Below, piece by piece: positions 43,844-53,517 of a stretch of DNA of 64,000 nucleotides; the stretch's first letter is position 1, and the number at the start of each line of letters is the position of its first letter. The position numbers and the translations under genes were made by a program. Below the pieces are notes generated by a model. It was not told the DNA's origin. It saw nothing but the letters and a program-made list of their open reading frames with translations, and made no database searches. Source of the DNA: CALODP01 sp942492055 (GTDB taxonomy: Bacteria; Bacteroidota; Ignavibacteria; Ignavibacteriales; Melioribacteraceae); NCBI GenBank assembly GCA_942492055.1, contig CALODP010000019.1, positions 558,001-622,000 on the forward strand. Reading direction: 5' to 3'.

Positions 43844-44569
43844 ATGAAAAAACATATAGCACATATAGCGATTCTATTTTTTCTGTTTCATACTTCCCCT
43901 CTTCTTTCCCAATATAACGGTCATTCACTTGGAATATCTTTTAGCTACAGCTACACAACCGAATCAAAATTATATCAACATCCCACTTCTTCGGATTTTA
44001 TTCTTCGTGAACAGTTTGATCAATTCGACGATATTTACAGCTACGCAGTAGAAGGAAGATACCTCCTTAGCGAAAACCTTGCGCTTGGACTTTCTTTGGA
44101 ATTTGTTGAAAGATTTAACAAGAATTATCCATTTTTCCTGGGAAGTCCGTCAGGAAGTAATCGAATTATAATCAAAGAGGGATATAGGATAATTCCTGTG
44201 GAAATATCTCTATACTATTTACTCCCTTTTTCTACGAATACTTTGAAATTCCATATGGGGGGAGGAATCGGATATTATTATGGTGACCATATTAGGAAGA
44301 TAAATAATGTGAATAGCGAAACAGTTGAAAGAGAATTTGCATTTGGAATTCATGTTAATACCGGGATGGATTATATTATTAACCGATATTTCTCTATCAG
44401 AGGAGAGATGAAATTTCGTGATCCCGAAATTGATTTATCTAGCAGATATGAAAAAGAGACTGTTCACATTGACAATAAAGTTATTACCCTGACCGAAAAA
44501 GAATTTGATTCCAGAGTTAACATTGACGGAATCACCTTTTCAATAGGAATAGTTTTTCACCTACTATAA
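43844..44569 (+). CDS. Outer-membrane beta-barrel protein
   Basis: This 241-residue protein has a signal peptide (about 1-22, ending LLSQ) and regularly alternating hydrophobic strands, with segments such as LKFHMGGGIGYYYGD and YFSIRGEMKFRDPE. It ends ITFSIGIVFHLL, consistent with an outer-membrane barrel of about eight strands. No specific family can be named and the function is unknown. Transcription diverges from the M13 peptidase gene. Confidence 0.65.
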   Translation: MKKHIAHIAILFFLFHTSPLLSQYNGHSLGISFSYSYTTESKLYQHPTSSDFILREQFDQFDDIYSYAVEGRYLLSENLALGLSLEFVERFNKNYPFFLGSPSGSNRIIIKEGYRIIPVEISLYYLLPFSTNTLKFHMGGGIGYYYGDHIRKINNVNSETVEREFAFGIHVNTGMDYIINRYFSIRGEMKFRDPEIDLSSRYEKETVHIDNKVITLTEKEFDSRVNIDGITFSIGIVFHLL

Positions 44570-44650
44570 AGCACATCGAAGATCAATCTTCACAATACCC
44601 TTATTTTATCTATATTTTCAGTACATTTGTTTTTTAGAATCTTGGTTATT

Positions 44651-45184
44651 ATGGAAATACGTATAATATATCTGGCCGGTTTTATGACAAGTGGTAAAAG
44701 CACTATCGGCCCTATTCTGGCTAATACATTAGGCTGGTCATTCTATGACTTGGATAAGGTAATTGAGCAAAAAGAGAATATGAAAGTAGTTGAAATATTC
44801 GAAAAGAAAGGGGAGGAATATTTCAGGGGTTTGGAAAGTAAAACACTCGAAGAACTTTCGTATAACAATAATTCCGTCATCGCACTTGGGGGTGGTGCAA
44901 TGGCAAATGCCGGGAATGTTGATATTATTAAGCGATTCGGAAAATCTGTCTATTTGAAATGTTCCCCCGAAGCCATTTACAAAAGAATCAGACACAAAAC
45001 CGATCGCCCTTTATTCATCGATTTGGTTTTGAACGAAAGGCCTAAGGAAGATTTTATCACCCGAATTGAAACTCTTTTAGAAGAACGCGAAGTTTATTAT
45101 AACAAAGCTGATTTCGTAATAAACACCGACGCAAAACGTATTGGAATAACTGTAGATCATATTGTAAAATTATTGAAGATGTAG
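44651..45184 (+). CDS. aroK: Shikimate kinase
   Basis: This 177-residue enzyme phosphorylates shikimate with ATP in aromatic amino-acid synthesis. I use the ATG at 44651 (MEIRIIYLAGFMTSGKST), which places the Walker A motif GFMTSGKST at the N-terminus as in the family; an in-frame TTG 24 bases earlier adds an unneeded extension. DLDKVIE (shikimate-binding Asp), FRGLESKTLEEL and ALGGGAMAN follow, then the lid RIRHKTDRPLF. aroB begins 3 bases after its stop, so they form an operon. Confidence 0.93.
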   Translation: MEIRIIYLAGFMTSGKSTIGPILANTLGWSFYDLDKVIEQKENMKVVEIFEKKGEEYFRGLESKTLEELSYNNNSVIALGGGAMANAGNVDIIKRFGKSVYLKCSPEAIYKRIRHKTDRPLFIDLVLNERPKEDFITRIETLLEEREVYYNKADFVINTDAKRIGITVDHIVKLLKM

Positions 45185-45187
45185 AAA

Positions 45188-46279
45188 ATGAAAAAGATTA
45201 GCGTACCTCTAAGTTTAAATGCCTATGAAATATTCGTAGGTGAAAATATTTTTGAAAAATTATCTTCTCTATTCGAAAACCTCAGTCTTTCGAAAAACAT
45301 ATACGCTGTAATAGATAAAAACGTTCTTGGATTACACAGAGAAAAAATTCTGAAAGAATTTGAAAAAATCGGCGGAAAATTCAACTACTATTCCTTAGAA
45401 GCTACCGAGCAAAACAAATCATTCGAAACCGTTCAGAATATTTTTGCCGACATGCTTGAGAAAAGATGCGGAAGAGATACTATTATGGTTGCAATAGGTG
45501 GAGGAATTACCGGAGATATAACCGGATACGCTGCGGCTACATATATGAGAGGGATCAAATATGTACAGATTCCAACAACATTGCTTTCGGCTGTCGATAG
45601 TTCGGTTGGAGGAAAGACCGGTATCAATTTCAGCGGAATAAAAAATATTATCGGCGCATTCCATCAACCGGAATTCGTTTTGATTGATACTAGATTTTTA
45701 GCTACTCTTCCTAAAAGCGAAACCGTTTCCGGATTAGGTGAAGTAATAAAATATGCTTATCTGGCAGATAAAGAACTGTTCGATTATCTAAACGAGAATT
45801 TATCAAATATATTGAATGACGGCATTTCCTTCTTCGATAAATTGATTGAGGAATCAGTTAAATTCAAGAGCAATGTTGTTGTAATGGACGAAAAGGAGAG
45901 TGGGCCTAGAAAAATGTTGAATTTGGGTCACACCTTTGCTCATGCTTTTGAAGCAGAAAAGTCGAATAGAATCAAACATGGTCAAGCGGTTATAGTTGGA
46001 ATTGTTTGCGCGCTTTATCTATCGGAAATAACCGGCTTTATTGATTCCGAAACACTTACAAAAATGTTGGAACCAATAGAGAAAATTAAATCGGAACTCA
46101 ATGTAAATAATGTTGATTTCGAAAACTTCTATTCCGCAATGCAAAGAGACAAAAAGAACAGAGAAAATAAAATCAAGTTCGTTTTGCTTAATGGGATAGG
46201 TGAAATACTTCTTGATGTAGAGACTTCCCAAAGCTCAATAGGAGAAGCAGTTAAGAAAGGGATTCGATTTTTTGAATAA
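45188..46279 (+). CDS. aroB: 3-dehydroquinate synthase
   Basis: This 363-residue NAD- and metal-dependent enzyme makes 3-dehydroquinate from DAHP. The NAD site GGGITGDITGYAAATYMRGI, the conserved QIPTTLLSAVDSSVGGKTGIN, the GLGEVIKYA segment, and metal ligands Glu (in that segment) and His in NLGHTFAHAFE and KHGQAV are all visible (motifs abbreviated). It is paired with aroK, so two steps of the shikimate pathway are co-expressed; a terminator follows. Confidence 0.96.
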   Translation: MKKISVPLSLNAYEIFVGENIFEKLSSLFENLSLSKNIYAVIDKNVLGLHREKILKEFEKIGGKFNYYSLEATEQNKSFETVQNIFADMLEKRCGRDTIMVAIGGGITGDITGYAAATYMRGIKYVQIPTTLLSAVDSSVGGKTGINFSGIKNIIGAFHQPEFVLIDTRFLATLPKSETVSGLGEVIKYAYLADKELFDYLNENLSNILNDGISFFDKLIEESVKFKSNVVVMDEKESGPRKMLNLGHTFAHAFEAEKSNRIKHGQAVIVGIVCALYLSEITGFIDSETLTKMLEPIEKIKSELNVNNVDFENFYSAMQRDKKNRENKIKFVLLNGIGEILLDVETSQSSIGEAVKKGIRFFE

Positions 46280-46288
46280 TAAAAAATT

Positions 46289-46320
46289 GAGAGCCGGCAT
46301 TTTACCGACTCTCGTTTTTT
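46289..46320. terminator. Terminator between aroB and uvrA
   Basis: GAGAGCCGG and CCGACTCTC form a 9-position stem with one mismatch, flanked by A-run and T-run (GTTTTTT). It sits between convergent genes and can serve both strands. Confidence 0.82.
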
Positions 46321-49093
46321 ACAAATATTTTTTCAAATACTTACCCGTATAAGATCTTTCATTATCAGCAACCTCCTCGGGAGTACCGGCGGCAATTATT
46401 TCGCCACCTTTGTCACCTGCCTCTGGTCCGAGATCGATGATATAATCAGCGCATTTAATCACATCAAGATTATGCTCAATAATGACAAGTGAATTGTTTG
46501 ATTCGACAAGCATATTAAAGCAATTGAGCAATTTTTTGATGTCATCAAAATGCAGCCCCGTTGTAGGTTCATCAAAGATAAAGAGAGTATGCTTCTTTTC
46601 TTTTTGCACGGCCAAGTGAGCAGCTAATTTTACTCTTTGCGCTTCTCCTCCTGAAAGAGTATTAGAAGGTTGGCCGAGCTTTATGTATCCCAAGCCTACA
46701 TCGGACAGAACCTGTAAGGTCTTTTCAATTTTCTTTTGTCCTACAAAAAATTCAAGTGCTTCGTCGATTGTCATATCTAATACATCGACAATGTTTTTTC
46801 CCTTGTAGGTAATATCCCGAACTTCTTTTTTGAAGCGTGTCCCTTTACAATCCTCGCATTCCAAATACAAATCTGCAAGAAATTGCATTTCTATTTTAAC
46901 GAATCCCTCTCCTTTACAAGTATCGCATCTTCCGCCGTCAACATTAAAGGAAAAATATCCGGGAGTATATCCTCTCGAACGCGCTTGTGGAGTTGACGCA
47001 AACAATTCCCTGATATGCTCGTAACCCTTTACGTAACTGATTGGATTAGATCTCGGAGATTTCCCGATTGGTGACTGATCAACAATTTCTATCTCATCTA
47101 TCTTTTTAAATCCATCGATAGAATCATATTTTCCTATCTTCGGAGGATTACTTCCGAACGCTTTGGCTATTCCTCCGTAAAGGATGTCGTGAACGAGTGT
47201 ACTTTTACCGGAGCCGCTCACTCCTGTGATTACAACAAACTTGTTCAGCGGAATTTCAACATCTACATCCTTAAGATTATTTTCACGAGCACCTGAAATC
47301 CGGATCCAACTAGTTTCATCGGTGTTTCTTTTCTCCGGGAGGGGAATTGAATATTCACCTGATAGGTACTTGCCTGTTAGAGAGTTTTTATTTTTTAATA
47401 TGTCTTTGTAGGTATCCACGGCTATTATTTCTCCACCATGAATACCTGCTTTCGGTCCCATATCATATATTAAATCGGCTTCTTCCATCATTTCCGAATC
47501 ATGCTCAACAACGACAACGGTATTACCAATGTCGCGAAGTGACTTTAATATATTTATAAGCTTTGTATTATCGCGTGGATGTAATCCGATGCTTGGCTCA
47601 TCCAAAACATAAAGAGTTCCAATTAAAGCCGACCCCAGTGAAGTTGCAAGATTTATTCTTTGGGTCTCTCCACCCGAAAGAGTGCTACTCAAACGATCCA
47701 AAGTAAGATATCCCAACCCGACATCATTAAGAAATGTTAATCTTTTTCTTATTTCTTCCAACAATCTTCCGCCGATAGCCTCTTCGAATTCCGAAAGCGA
47801 AATATTGTTAAAAAACTCAGAAGCCTTTTCAATCGGCATTTTTACAACTTCATCAATCCCTTTCCCGTCCAGCTTTACCTGAAGTGCTTCTCTTCTTAGT
47901 CTGGAACCTTTGCAAGCGGAACATGTTGAATATCCTCTGTATTTACTCAGTAAAATACGGATATGCATTTTGTAGTTTTTTTCTTCTAGTGTTTTGAAAA
48001 AACTATCTATCCCTATAAATCCGTCAAACCCTTTTTTTATCAGAGTTACGTGTTCGTCGGATAAATTTTCAAAAGGTACTTCCAGTGGAATCTTTTTCCC
48101 TTTGGAGGCACGAATAAGATCACGCAAATATTTGCTGTACTTCACCGAACGCCATGGTGCAATTGCGCCTTGAATAAGACTTAGTTTTGGATTTGGAATA
48201 ATAAGTTCCATATCATAATCCATTGTTTTCCCAAAGCCTTGGCAAACCGGACATGCTCCGAAAGGATTATTAAAAGAGAAGAACCGTGGTTCGGGTTCCT
48301 CATATTTTATTCCACAACATTCGTAAAATTGAGTAAAGAGTTTGTTATCATTTGTTTCGGCATTGATGAGGGATAGTCGACCTTCACCTTCTTTGAATGT
48401 AATTTCAATCGATTCGGCAAGTTTTTCCCGTACAATTCCTTTGCGAACTTTGAATCTATCTACAACTACAAAGATATTCTTTTTCGTTCTGGGTAATTTG
48501 GTTTCTTCGTTCAGATTAATAAGTTTGTCCTTGTAGAAAAGTCTGAAGAAACCTCTCTTCTTCAGCATTTCCACTTCCTCGTCCATTTTACGATCATCAT
48601 GAAACCGCATCGGAAATCCCAGATAGTATTTTCCTCCGTCTGGCTGATCTTCCAAATATTCGCAGACAGTCTTAACGCTATCCTTTTTTACAATCTTTCC
48701 ACAATTAAAACAAACAGTTTTACCAACTCGCGCAAACAACAATTTTAAATAATCGTAAATTTCCGTATTTGTGCCAACAGTGGAGCGAGGATTTCTGGCT
48801 CCTTTTTTCTGTTCAATTGCAACAGCAGGACTGATTCCGTATATGAAATCAACATCAGGTTTGTTCATCCTCTCCAAAAACTGTCTTGCATAAGATGATA
48901 GAGATTCGACATAACGACGCTGACCTTCCGCATAAATCGTGTCGAACACAAGCGAGGATTTTCCACTCCCACTAACCCCGGTAAACACAACCATTTTGTT
49001 TCTTGGAATTTCCAAGCTAACATTTTTTAGATTATGTTCACGAGCTCCTTTTACAACTATTTTATCTCGAGTATCTGTTTTCTTTTCTGTCAT
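46319..49093 (-). CDS. uvrA: Excinuclease ABC subunit A
   Basis: This 924-residue DNA-damage recognition ATPase acts in nucleotide excision repair. There are two ABC modules: the first Walker A GVSGSGKSSLVFDTIYAEGQ with LSGGETQRINLA, the second GVSGSGKSTLVHDIL with LSGGEAQRVKLA. Zinc-finger pairs CFNCGK, CPVCQGFG, CSACKGSR and CDTCKGEGF/CEDCKGTRF are present. The length is normal. It is monocistronic and convergent with aroB. Confidence 0.97.
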   Translation of the reverse strand: MTEKKTDTRDKIVVKGAREHNLKNVSLEIPRNKMVVFTGVSGSGKSSLVFDTIYAEGQRRYVESLSSYARQFLERMNKPDVDFIYGISPAVAIEQKKGARNPRSTVGTNTEIYDYLKLLFARVGKTVCFNCGKIVKKDSVKTVCEYLEDQPDGGKYYLGFPMRFHDDRKMDEEVEMLKKRGFFRLFYKDKLINLNEETKLPRTKKNIFVVVDRFKVRKGIVREKLAESIEITFKEGEGRLSLINAETNDNKLFTQFYECCGIKYEEPEPRFFSFNNPFGACPVCQGFGKTMDYDMELIIPNPKLSLIQGAIAPWRSVKYSKYLRDLIRASKGKKIPLEVPFENLSDEHVTLIKKGFDGFIGIDSFFKTLEEKNYKMHIRILLSKYRGYSTCSACKGSRLRREALQVKLDGKGIDEVVKMPIEKASEFFNNISLSEFEEAIGGRLLEEIRKRLTFLNDVGLGYLTLDRLSSTLSGGETQRINLATSLGSALIGTLYVLDEPSIGLHPRDNTKLINILKSLRDIGNTVVVVEHDSEMMEEADLIYDMGPKAGIHGGEIIAVDTYKDILKNKNSLTGKYLSGEYSIPLPEKRNTDETSWIRISGARENNLKDVDVEIPLNKFVVITGVSGSGKSTLVHDILYGGIAKAFGSNPPKIGKYDSIDGFKKIDEIEIVDQSPIGKSPRSNPISYVKGYEHIRELFASTPQARSRGYTPGYFSFNVDGGRCDTCKGEGFVKIEMQFLADLYLECEDCKGTRFKKEVRDITYKGKNIVDVLDMTIDEALEFFVGQKKIEKTLQVLSDVGLGYIKLGQPSNTLSGGEAQRVKLAAHLAVQKEKKHTLFIFDEPTTGLHFDDIKKLLNCFNMLVESNNSLVIIEHNLDVIKCADYIIDLGPEAGDKGGEIIAAGTPEEVADNERSYTGKYLKKYL

Positions 49094-49201
49094 TGCGTTA
49101 AGATTTTGGTTAAATTAAACCTCAAAGTTACAAAATTTCCCACACAGGAGATTAATTATTAACTAAAAACATTCCATAATTCTCATAGGTTTCGCTTTCC
49201 G

Positions 49202-49747
49202 ATGAACAAAAAACTAAAACTAGGGCTAGTACGACATTTCAAAGTCGACATAAAACACGGAAAACCTTTTCAAAATTCTGCCGAATTCGAAGAGTTAATG
49301 CGACGCTATGATTCTGCCCCCGTCATTCCGAATGAAATCATCCTTAACAATTCGTGGGAAACATGCTATTGTAGCACACTTCCAAGAGCAATTACTACCG
49401 CCCAAAATATTTTTCAAGGGGAAATAATCTATTCCGATTTACTTCTGGAAGTTACTCTAATGCCTTTTGTAAAAACCTCCGTAAAGCTTCCTTCACTATT
49501 TTGGCGAATTGGTTCAAGAATAGCTTGGGCTAAAAATCATTCATCGCAAAATGAAGGAGTACACAACACAACCAAAAGAATTATTAAGATTCTTGACCAG
49601 ATTTCAGAAACCGGAAAACAAAACATACTGATCGTATCCCATGGTTTCTTTTTGCGAGCTTTTACTGAACATTTGAAGAAGAAAGGTTTTTCCGGAGAAA
49701 TCGATCCGATACCAAAGAATGGGAAATTATATGTTTTTGAAAAATAA
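49202..49747 (+). CDS. Histidine phosphatase family protein
   Basis: This 181-residue protein has the phosphoglycerate-mutase-like fold. The catalytic motif is LGLVRHFKV, with RHF in place of the usual RHG, followed by STLPRAITTAQNI, an acidic ELLLEVTLMPF-type strand region and the second His in IVSHGFFLRAF. RHF variants are catalytically competent in some members. The substrate is unknown. It stands alone between uvrA and the sigma factor gene. Confidence 0.8.
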   Translation: MNKKLKLGLVRHFKVDIKHGKPFQNSAEFEELMRRYDSAPVIPNEIILNNSWETCYCSTLPRAITTAQNIFQGEIIYSDLLLEVTLMPFVKTSVKLPSLFWRIGSRIAWAKNHSSQNEGVHNTTKRIIKILDQISETGKQNILIVSHGFFLRAFTEHLKKKGFSGEIDPIPKNGKLYVFEK

Positions 49748-49795
49748 TTTTCTTTTCATGGAATATTTTCTCTTCATCTGCGTCTATTAAAAGAG

Positions 49796-50326
49796 ATGAA
49801 AAGAAAAAGAGCAGGAAATATCAAAGAATTTTTCAATGTCGAAAGAGAAAAGCTGATTAGCTATACAAGAAAATTATTCGCGGAAAATTCTGGAATAGAA
49901 GCCGAGGATATTGTTCAAGAGGTAGCCCTTAATATTTTCAGTCGCGTTGATTTTGATTCTGTAGTAGAAAATTTGGCAGCATATGTGTATGGCTCGATAC
50001 GAAACAGAGTAATTGATCAGTACCGGAAAAAGAAAATAGTAATCGATATTGACGATGCCAGCTCATTAAAAGAGGTTGATGACTTTCCACCAACTCCGAT
50101 TGAGCAAGTTGAGAAAAAGGAAAATATTGATTTGCTAATGAACAATATTTCAAAGCTTTCTCAAGATCAGCAAGCAGTTGTAATTGCAACCGAATTGGAA
50201 GGCTATTCATTCGAAGAACTATCAGAGATGTGGGATATTCCTATTGGCACATTACTTTCCCGGAAACACAGAGCAATCGCAAACTTGAAAAAACAAATGC
50301 AAAACATAAAATATAACAGGAGTTAA
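49796..50326 (+). CDS. ECF-type RNA polymerase sigma factor
   Basis: This 176-residue sigma-70 family protein has region 2 (about 15-85: RKLFAENSGIEAEDIVQEVALNIF, then YVYGSIRNRVIDQYRKKK) and region 4 (about 115-170: LSQDQQAVVIATELEGYSFEELSEMWDIPIGTLLSRKHRAIANLKKQ). A small membrane protein follows 2 bases downstream and is the best candidate for a partner or anti-sigma factor. Target promoters are not identifiable here. Confidence 0.88.
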   Translation: MKRKRAGNIKEFFNVEREKLISYTRKLFAENSGIEAEDIVQEVALNIFSRVDFDSVVENLAAYVYGSIRNRVIDQYRKKKIVIDIDDASSLKEVDDFPPTPIEQVEKKENIDLLMNNISKLSQDQQAVVIATELEGYSFEELSEMWDIPIGTLLSRKHRAIANLKKQMQNIKYNRS

Positions 50327-50328
50327 AA

Positions 50329-50700
50329 ATGGAAAGAGCTGTAAAACACCGTAGTGGTGCCGAGATGCTCAAACATATATTAGCCGGATTAATTTTCGCG
50401 ATTGTCTTCGCGTTTCTTTTCGGAATATTTATGATGCTTTTGTGGAATTGGCTTATGCCCACAATATTTTCATTGCCGGAATTGTCATATTTTGAAGCAG
50501 TTGGGGTAATAGTATTGTCGCGATTGATATTCGGTAGTTTTGGTCCTCATTCTCACAATGAACACAGCCCACGTAAATCAATGAATCGACAAAGAGATGA
50601 AAGATGGACAGATAGATGGAAATATTACCATGATTTTTGGAATTCCGAAGGAGAAAAATCATTTAACGAATATGTACAAAAAAGAAAAAATGAAGAATAA
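50329..50700 (+). CDS. Small membrane protein coupled to the ECF sigma factor
   Basis: This 123-residue protein has two hydrophobic segments (about 15-45 and 58-75) joined by LMPTIFSLPELSYFEAVG, then a cytoplasmic, highly charged His/Trp-rich tail (QRDERWTDRWKYYHDFW). Similar small proteins with an L-P-E-L-x-Y/F-x-x-A motif often accompany sigma factors. It has no zinc-binding anti-sigma motif. An anti-sigma or signal-relay role is inferred only from the 2-base gap to the sigma gene. Confidence 0.6.
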   Translation: MERAVKHRSGAEMLKHILAGLIFAIVFAFLFGIFMMLLWNWLMPTIFSLPELSYFEAVGVIVLSRLIFGSFGPHSHNEHSPRKSMNRQRDERWTDRWKYYHDFWNSEGEKSFNEYVQKRKNEE

Positions 50701-50705
50701 AAAAA

Positions 50706-50725
50706 GGCGTCTTATTAAAGACGCC
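50706..50725. terminator. Bidirectional terminator between the sigma operon and alaS
   Basis: GGCGTCTT/AAGACGCC forms a perfect 8-bp stem with a short loop, with an A-run on the left and a T-run on the right, between convergent genes. Confidence 0.9.
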
Positions 50726-50734
50726 TTTTCATTT

Positions 50735-53323
50735 TTATGCAAGATACTTTTCAACTATGTTTTCCAATTCATTTAAGGCATTTGGTATTTTAGAAGAGTC
50801 TTTTCCTCCTGCCGTAGCCATGTGAGGACGACCTCCACCGCCACCACCGACAATTTTCGCTACATCACCAACAATTTTGCCGGCCATTAGTTTTTTCTCT
50901 TTTATAAGGTCATCTGTTACAACGACAACAATACCAACCTTTTCACCGAAATTGGCAATCAGTAAACCGGCGCCACTCTTCATTTTATTGCGTAGTTCGT
51001 CACCAATTGATTTCAACTCATCCATATTAGCCGCGTCGATCTCACCCTTAAAAACTTTGACTCCCTTTACATCAATCGGAGAAGTCACAATGGAATCAAT
51101 ACCTCCGAGCTTTGCTTGCAACTGCATTTCTGATAGTTCTTTTTCCAAATGCTTTCTTTCTTCGTTAAGCTCGTCAATTTTCTTTTCCAGGTCGGAAATC
51201 TTTTCATTCTGCTGATCTATATATTCCTCAATTCCTTTTCCGGTAACAGCTTCGATTCTTCTTACGCCACTTGCGATTGATGATTCGCTTATTATCTTTA
51301 ACAAACCAATTTGCGAAGTATTTTTAACATGTGTTCCTCCGCAGAACTCCATAGAGTAATCGCCGAATTTCACTACATTAACTTTGTCTCCGTATTTATC
51401 TCCGAAGAACATCAAAGCTCCCATTTCCTTTGCTTTTTCAAAAGGAGTATCGATCAAATGTTCAAGTTCAATGCTTTCTCTGATTTTCGAATTTACAATT
51501 CTTTCAATGGATTGTAATTCTTCTTCCGTTAATTTTTGATAATGAGTAAAATCAAAACGAAGACGATCTGCCCCGACATAAGAGCCTGATTGTTGAACAT
51601 GCTCTCCAAGAGTTTCTCGCAAAGTTTTGTGAAGAAGGTGGGTAGCTGAATGATTTCTCATAATTGCCCATCTTCGTTTTTCAGCAACTTTAAGAATTGC
51701 TTCGGAACCTAACTTTATCTCTGTGTGTCTTTCGTTTTTCACAAAGTGAATTACCTGGTTGTTAATTTTGGACACATCAAAAATTTCGAAAGTATTTCCA
51801 TCATATTCCATTGAGCCAAAATCATCAATCTGTCCACCGGATTCTACATAGAAAGGAGTCTTATCAAATATAATTAGAAAATTTCCATTCTCTTCTTTTA
51901 ACCCGACAACTTTTCCTTTTGCTTCCAAAGAATCGTATCCGACAAATTGAGTTGGCTCTTCGCTCAATATTTCAAATCCTTCAAGGCTATCGACCTGAAT
52001 GTTTGCAGAAGCAGCTTTACTTTTTGAAGCAGCTCTTGCTCTTTCCTTTTGCTCATTCATCAATTCGTTAAATCGATCAACATCTATTTCAAGCCCTTTT
52101 TCCTTCGCCATTACATTAGTTAGATCTTCGGGGAATCCGAAAGTATCATACAGCTTAAATACATCATCACCGCTAATTACCTTCTTGCCTTCGGCTTCAA
52201 CTTTTTCCGAGACTTGCTCGAACAACTCTATCCCTCTATCAAGAGTTACGTTAAAACTCTCTTCTTCGGCTTTAATAATCTTTTTTATATTATCCTGATG
52301 TTTCTCGATTTCAGGAAAAACCACGGACATATTTTCGATAATAACATCAACTATTTCATAAAGGTATGGTTTCAAAAGTCCAAGCTTACGACCATATCTG
52401 CAGGCTCTTCTTAATATCCTTCTTAGAACATACCCTCTTCCTTCGTTGCCCGGTGTTGCGCCATCAGCAATGGCAAAAGTTAATGTACGAATATGATCCG
52501 CAATTACGCGCATAGGGATTTGATCTTCTACTGTTGAATATTTTCGACCCGATAGGTCTTCAATTTTCCTGAGTAGCGGAGTAAATACATCAGTGTCGTA
52601 ATTAGATTTTTTATCTTGAAGCACTGCACATATTCTTTCGAAACCCATACCGGTATCTACATGCGTCGCTGGCAAATCGTGCAACACACCATTTTGATCT
52701 CTATTATATTGAATAAACACAAGGTTCCAAATTTCGATACATTCCGGTTTGCCTGCATTTACCCATTCAGGATTTTCATAATCATCGCTAACATTGATGT
52801 GGACTTCGGAACATGGACCGCAAGGACCGGTTTCTCCCATTTCCCAAAAATTATCTTTTTCGTCAAATCGCAAGATATGCTTCGGGTCTATGTCCGTATT
52901 ATTTTTCCATATATCAAGAGCCTCGTCATCGGTTCTGTAAACCGTAGCCCAGAGCCTTTCTTTCGGAAGTTTCCAAACTTCGGTTAATAATTCCCAAGCC
53001 CATGAAATAGCTTCCTTCTTGTAATAGTCTCCGAAAGACCAGTTCCCAAGCATCTCGAAAAAAGTATGATGATATGTATCGTGCCCAACTTCTTCAAGAT
53101 CGTTATGTTTTCCACTAACACGGATACATTTTTGGGTATCTACAGCTCTAGTGTAATCTCTTGTTCCTGTTCCCAAGAAAACATCTTTGAACTGATTCAT
53201 TCCAGCGTTTGTGAAAAGCAGAGTAGGGTCGTCATACGGAACAACCGGAGCACTTGAAATATGTTTATGCTGTTTCGATTTAAAAAACTCGAAAAACTGT
53301 TTCCTTATTTCTTGCGATGTCAT
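50735..53323 (-). CDS. alaS: Alanyl-tRNA synthetase
   Basis: This class II synthetase charges tRNA-Ala and clears mischarged tRNA. I use the ATG at 53323 (MTSQEIRKQFFEFFKSKQH), with AGGA upstream; an in-frame TTG lies 27 bases earlier. The catalytic domain has APVVPYDDPTLLFTNAGMNQFK and TGPCGPCSEVH. The editing domain carries HSATHLLHKTLRE and the zinc-binding FCGGTHV. The C-terminal domain ends with a glycine-rich stretch GGGGGGRPHMATAGGKD. The length of about 862 residues is standard. Confidence 0.97.
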   Translation of the reverse strand: MTSQEIRKQFFEFFKSKQHKHISSAPVVPYDDPTLLFTNAGMNQFKDVFLGTGTRDYTRAVDTQKCIRVSGKHNDLEEVGHDTYHHTFFEMLGNWSFGDYYKKEAISWAWELLTEVWKLPKERLWATVYRTDDEALDIWKNNTDIDPKHILRFDEKDNFWEMGETGPCGPCSEVHINVSDDYENPEWVNAGKPECIEIWNLVFIQYNRDQNGVLHDLPATHVDTGMGFERICAVLQDKKSNYDTDVFTPLLRKIEDLSGRKYSTVEDQIPMRVIADHIRTLTFAIADGATPGNEGRGYVLRRILRRACRYGRKLGLLKPYLYEIVDVIIENMSVVFPEIEKHQDNIKKIIKAEEESFNVTLDRGIELFEQVSEKVEAEGKKVISGDDVFKLYDTFGFPEDLTNVMAKEKGLEIDVDRFNELMNEQKERARAASKSKAASANIQVDSLEGFEILSEEPTQFVGYDSLEAKGKVVGLKEENGNFLIIFDKTPFYVESGGQIDDFGSMEYDGNTFEIFDVSKINNQVIHFVKNERHTEIKLGSEAILKVAEKRRWAIMRNHSATHLLHKTLRETLGEHVQQSGSYVGADRLRFDFTHYQKLTEEELQSIERIVNSKIRESIELEHLIDTPFEKAKEMGALMFFGDKYGDKVNVVKFGDYSMEFCGGTHVKNTSQIGLLKIISESSIASGVRRIEAVTGKGIEEYIDQQNEKISDLEKKIDELNEERKHLEKELSEMQLQAKLGGIDSIVTSPIDVKGVKVFKGEIDAANMDELKSIGDELRNKMKSGAGLLIANFGEKVGIVVVVTDDLIKEKKLMAGKIVGDVAKIVGGGGGGRPHMATAGGKDSSKIPNALNELENIVEKYLA

Positions 53324-53517
53324 TTTTATTTCCTTGTATCTCTTTTCCAAATTTTTTCTATACGGAATTGTAAATATACAAAATTAGAAAATCCAAAATT
53401 CTTTACATTTTGTAAAATATTTTTCATGTATGGAGCAATTTGAATGAATGTAAGTGTAATTTTCAGATACATTTATTACATTTACTTTCGATCTTTGTTA
53501 ATTTATCTGGGAAAAAG

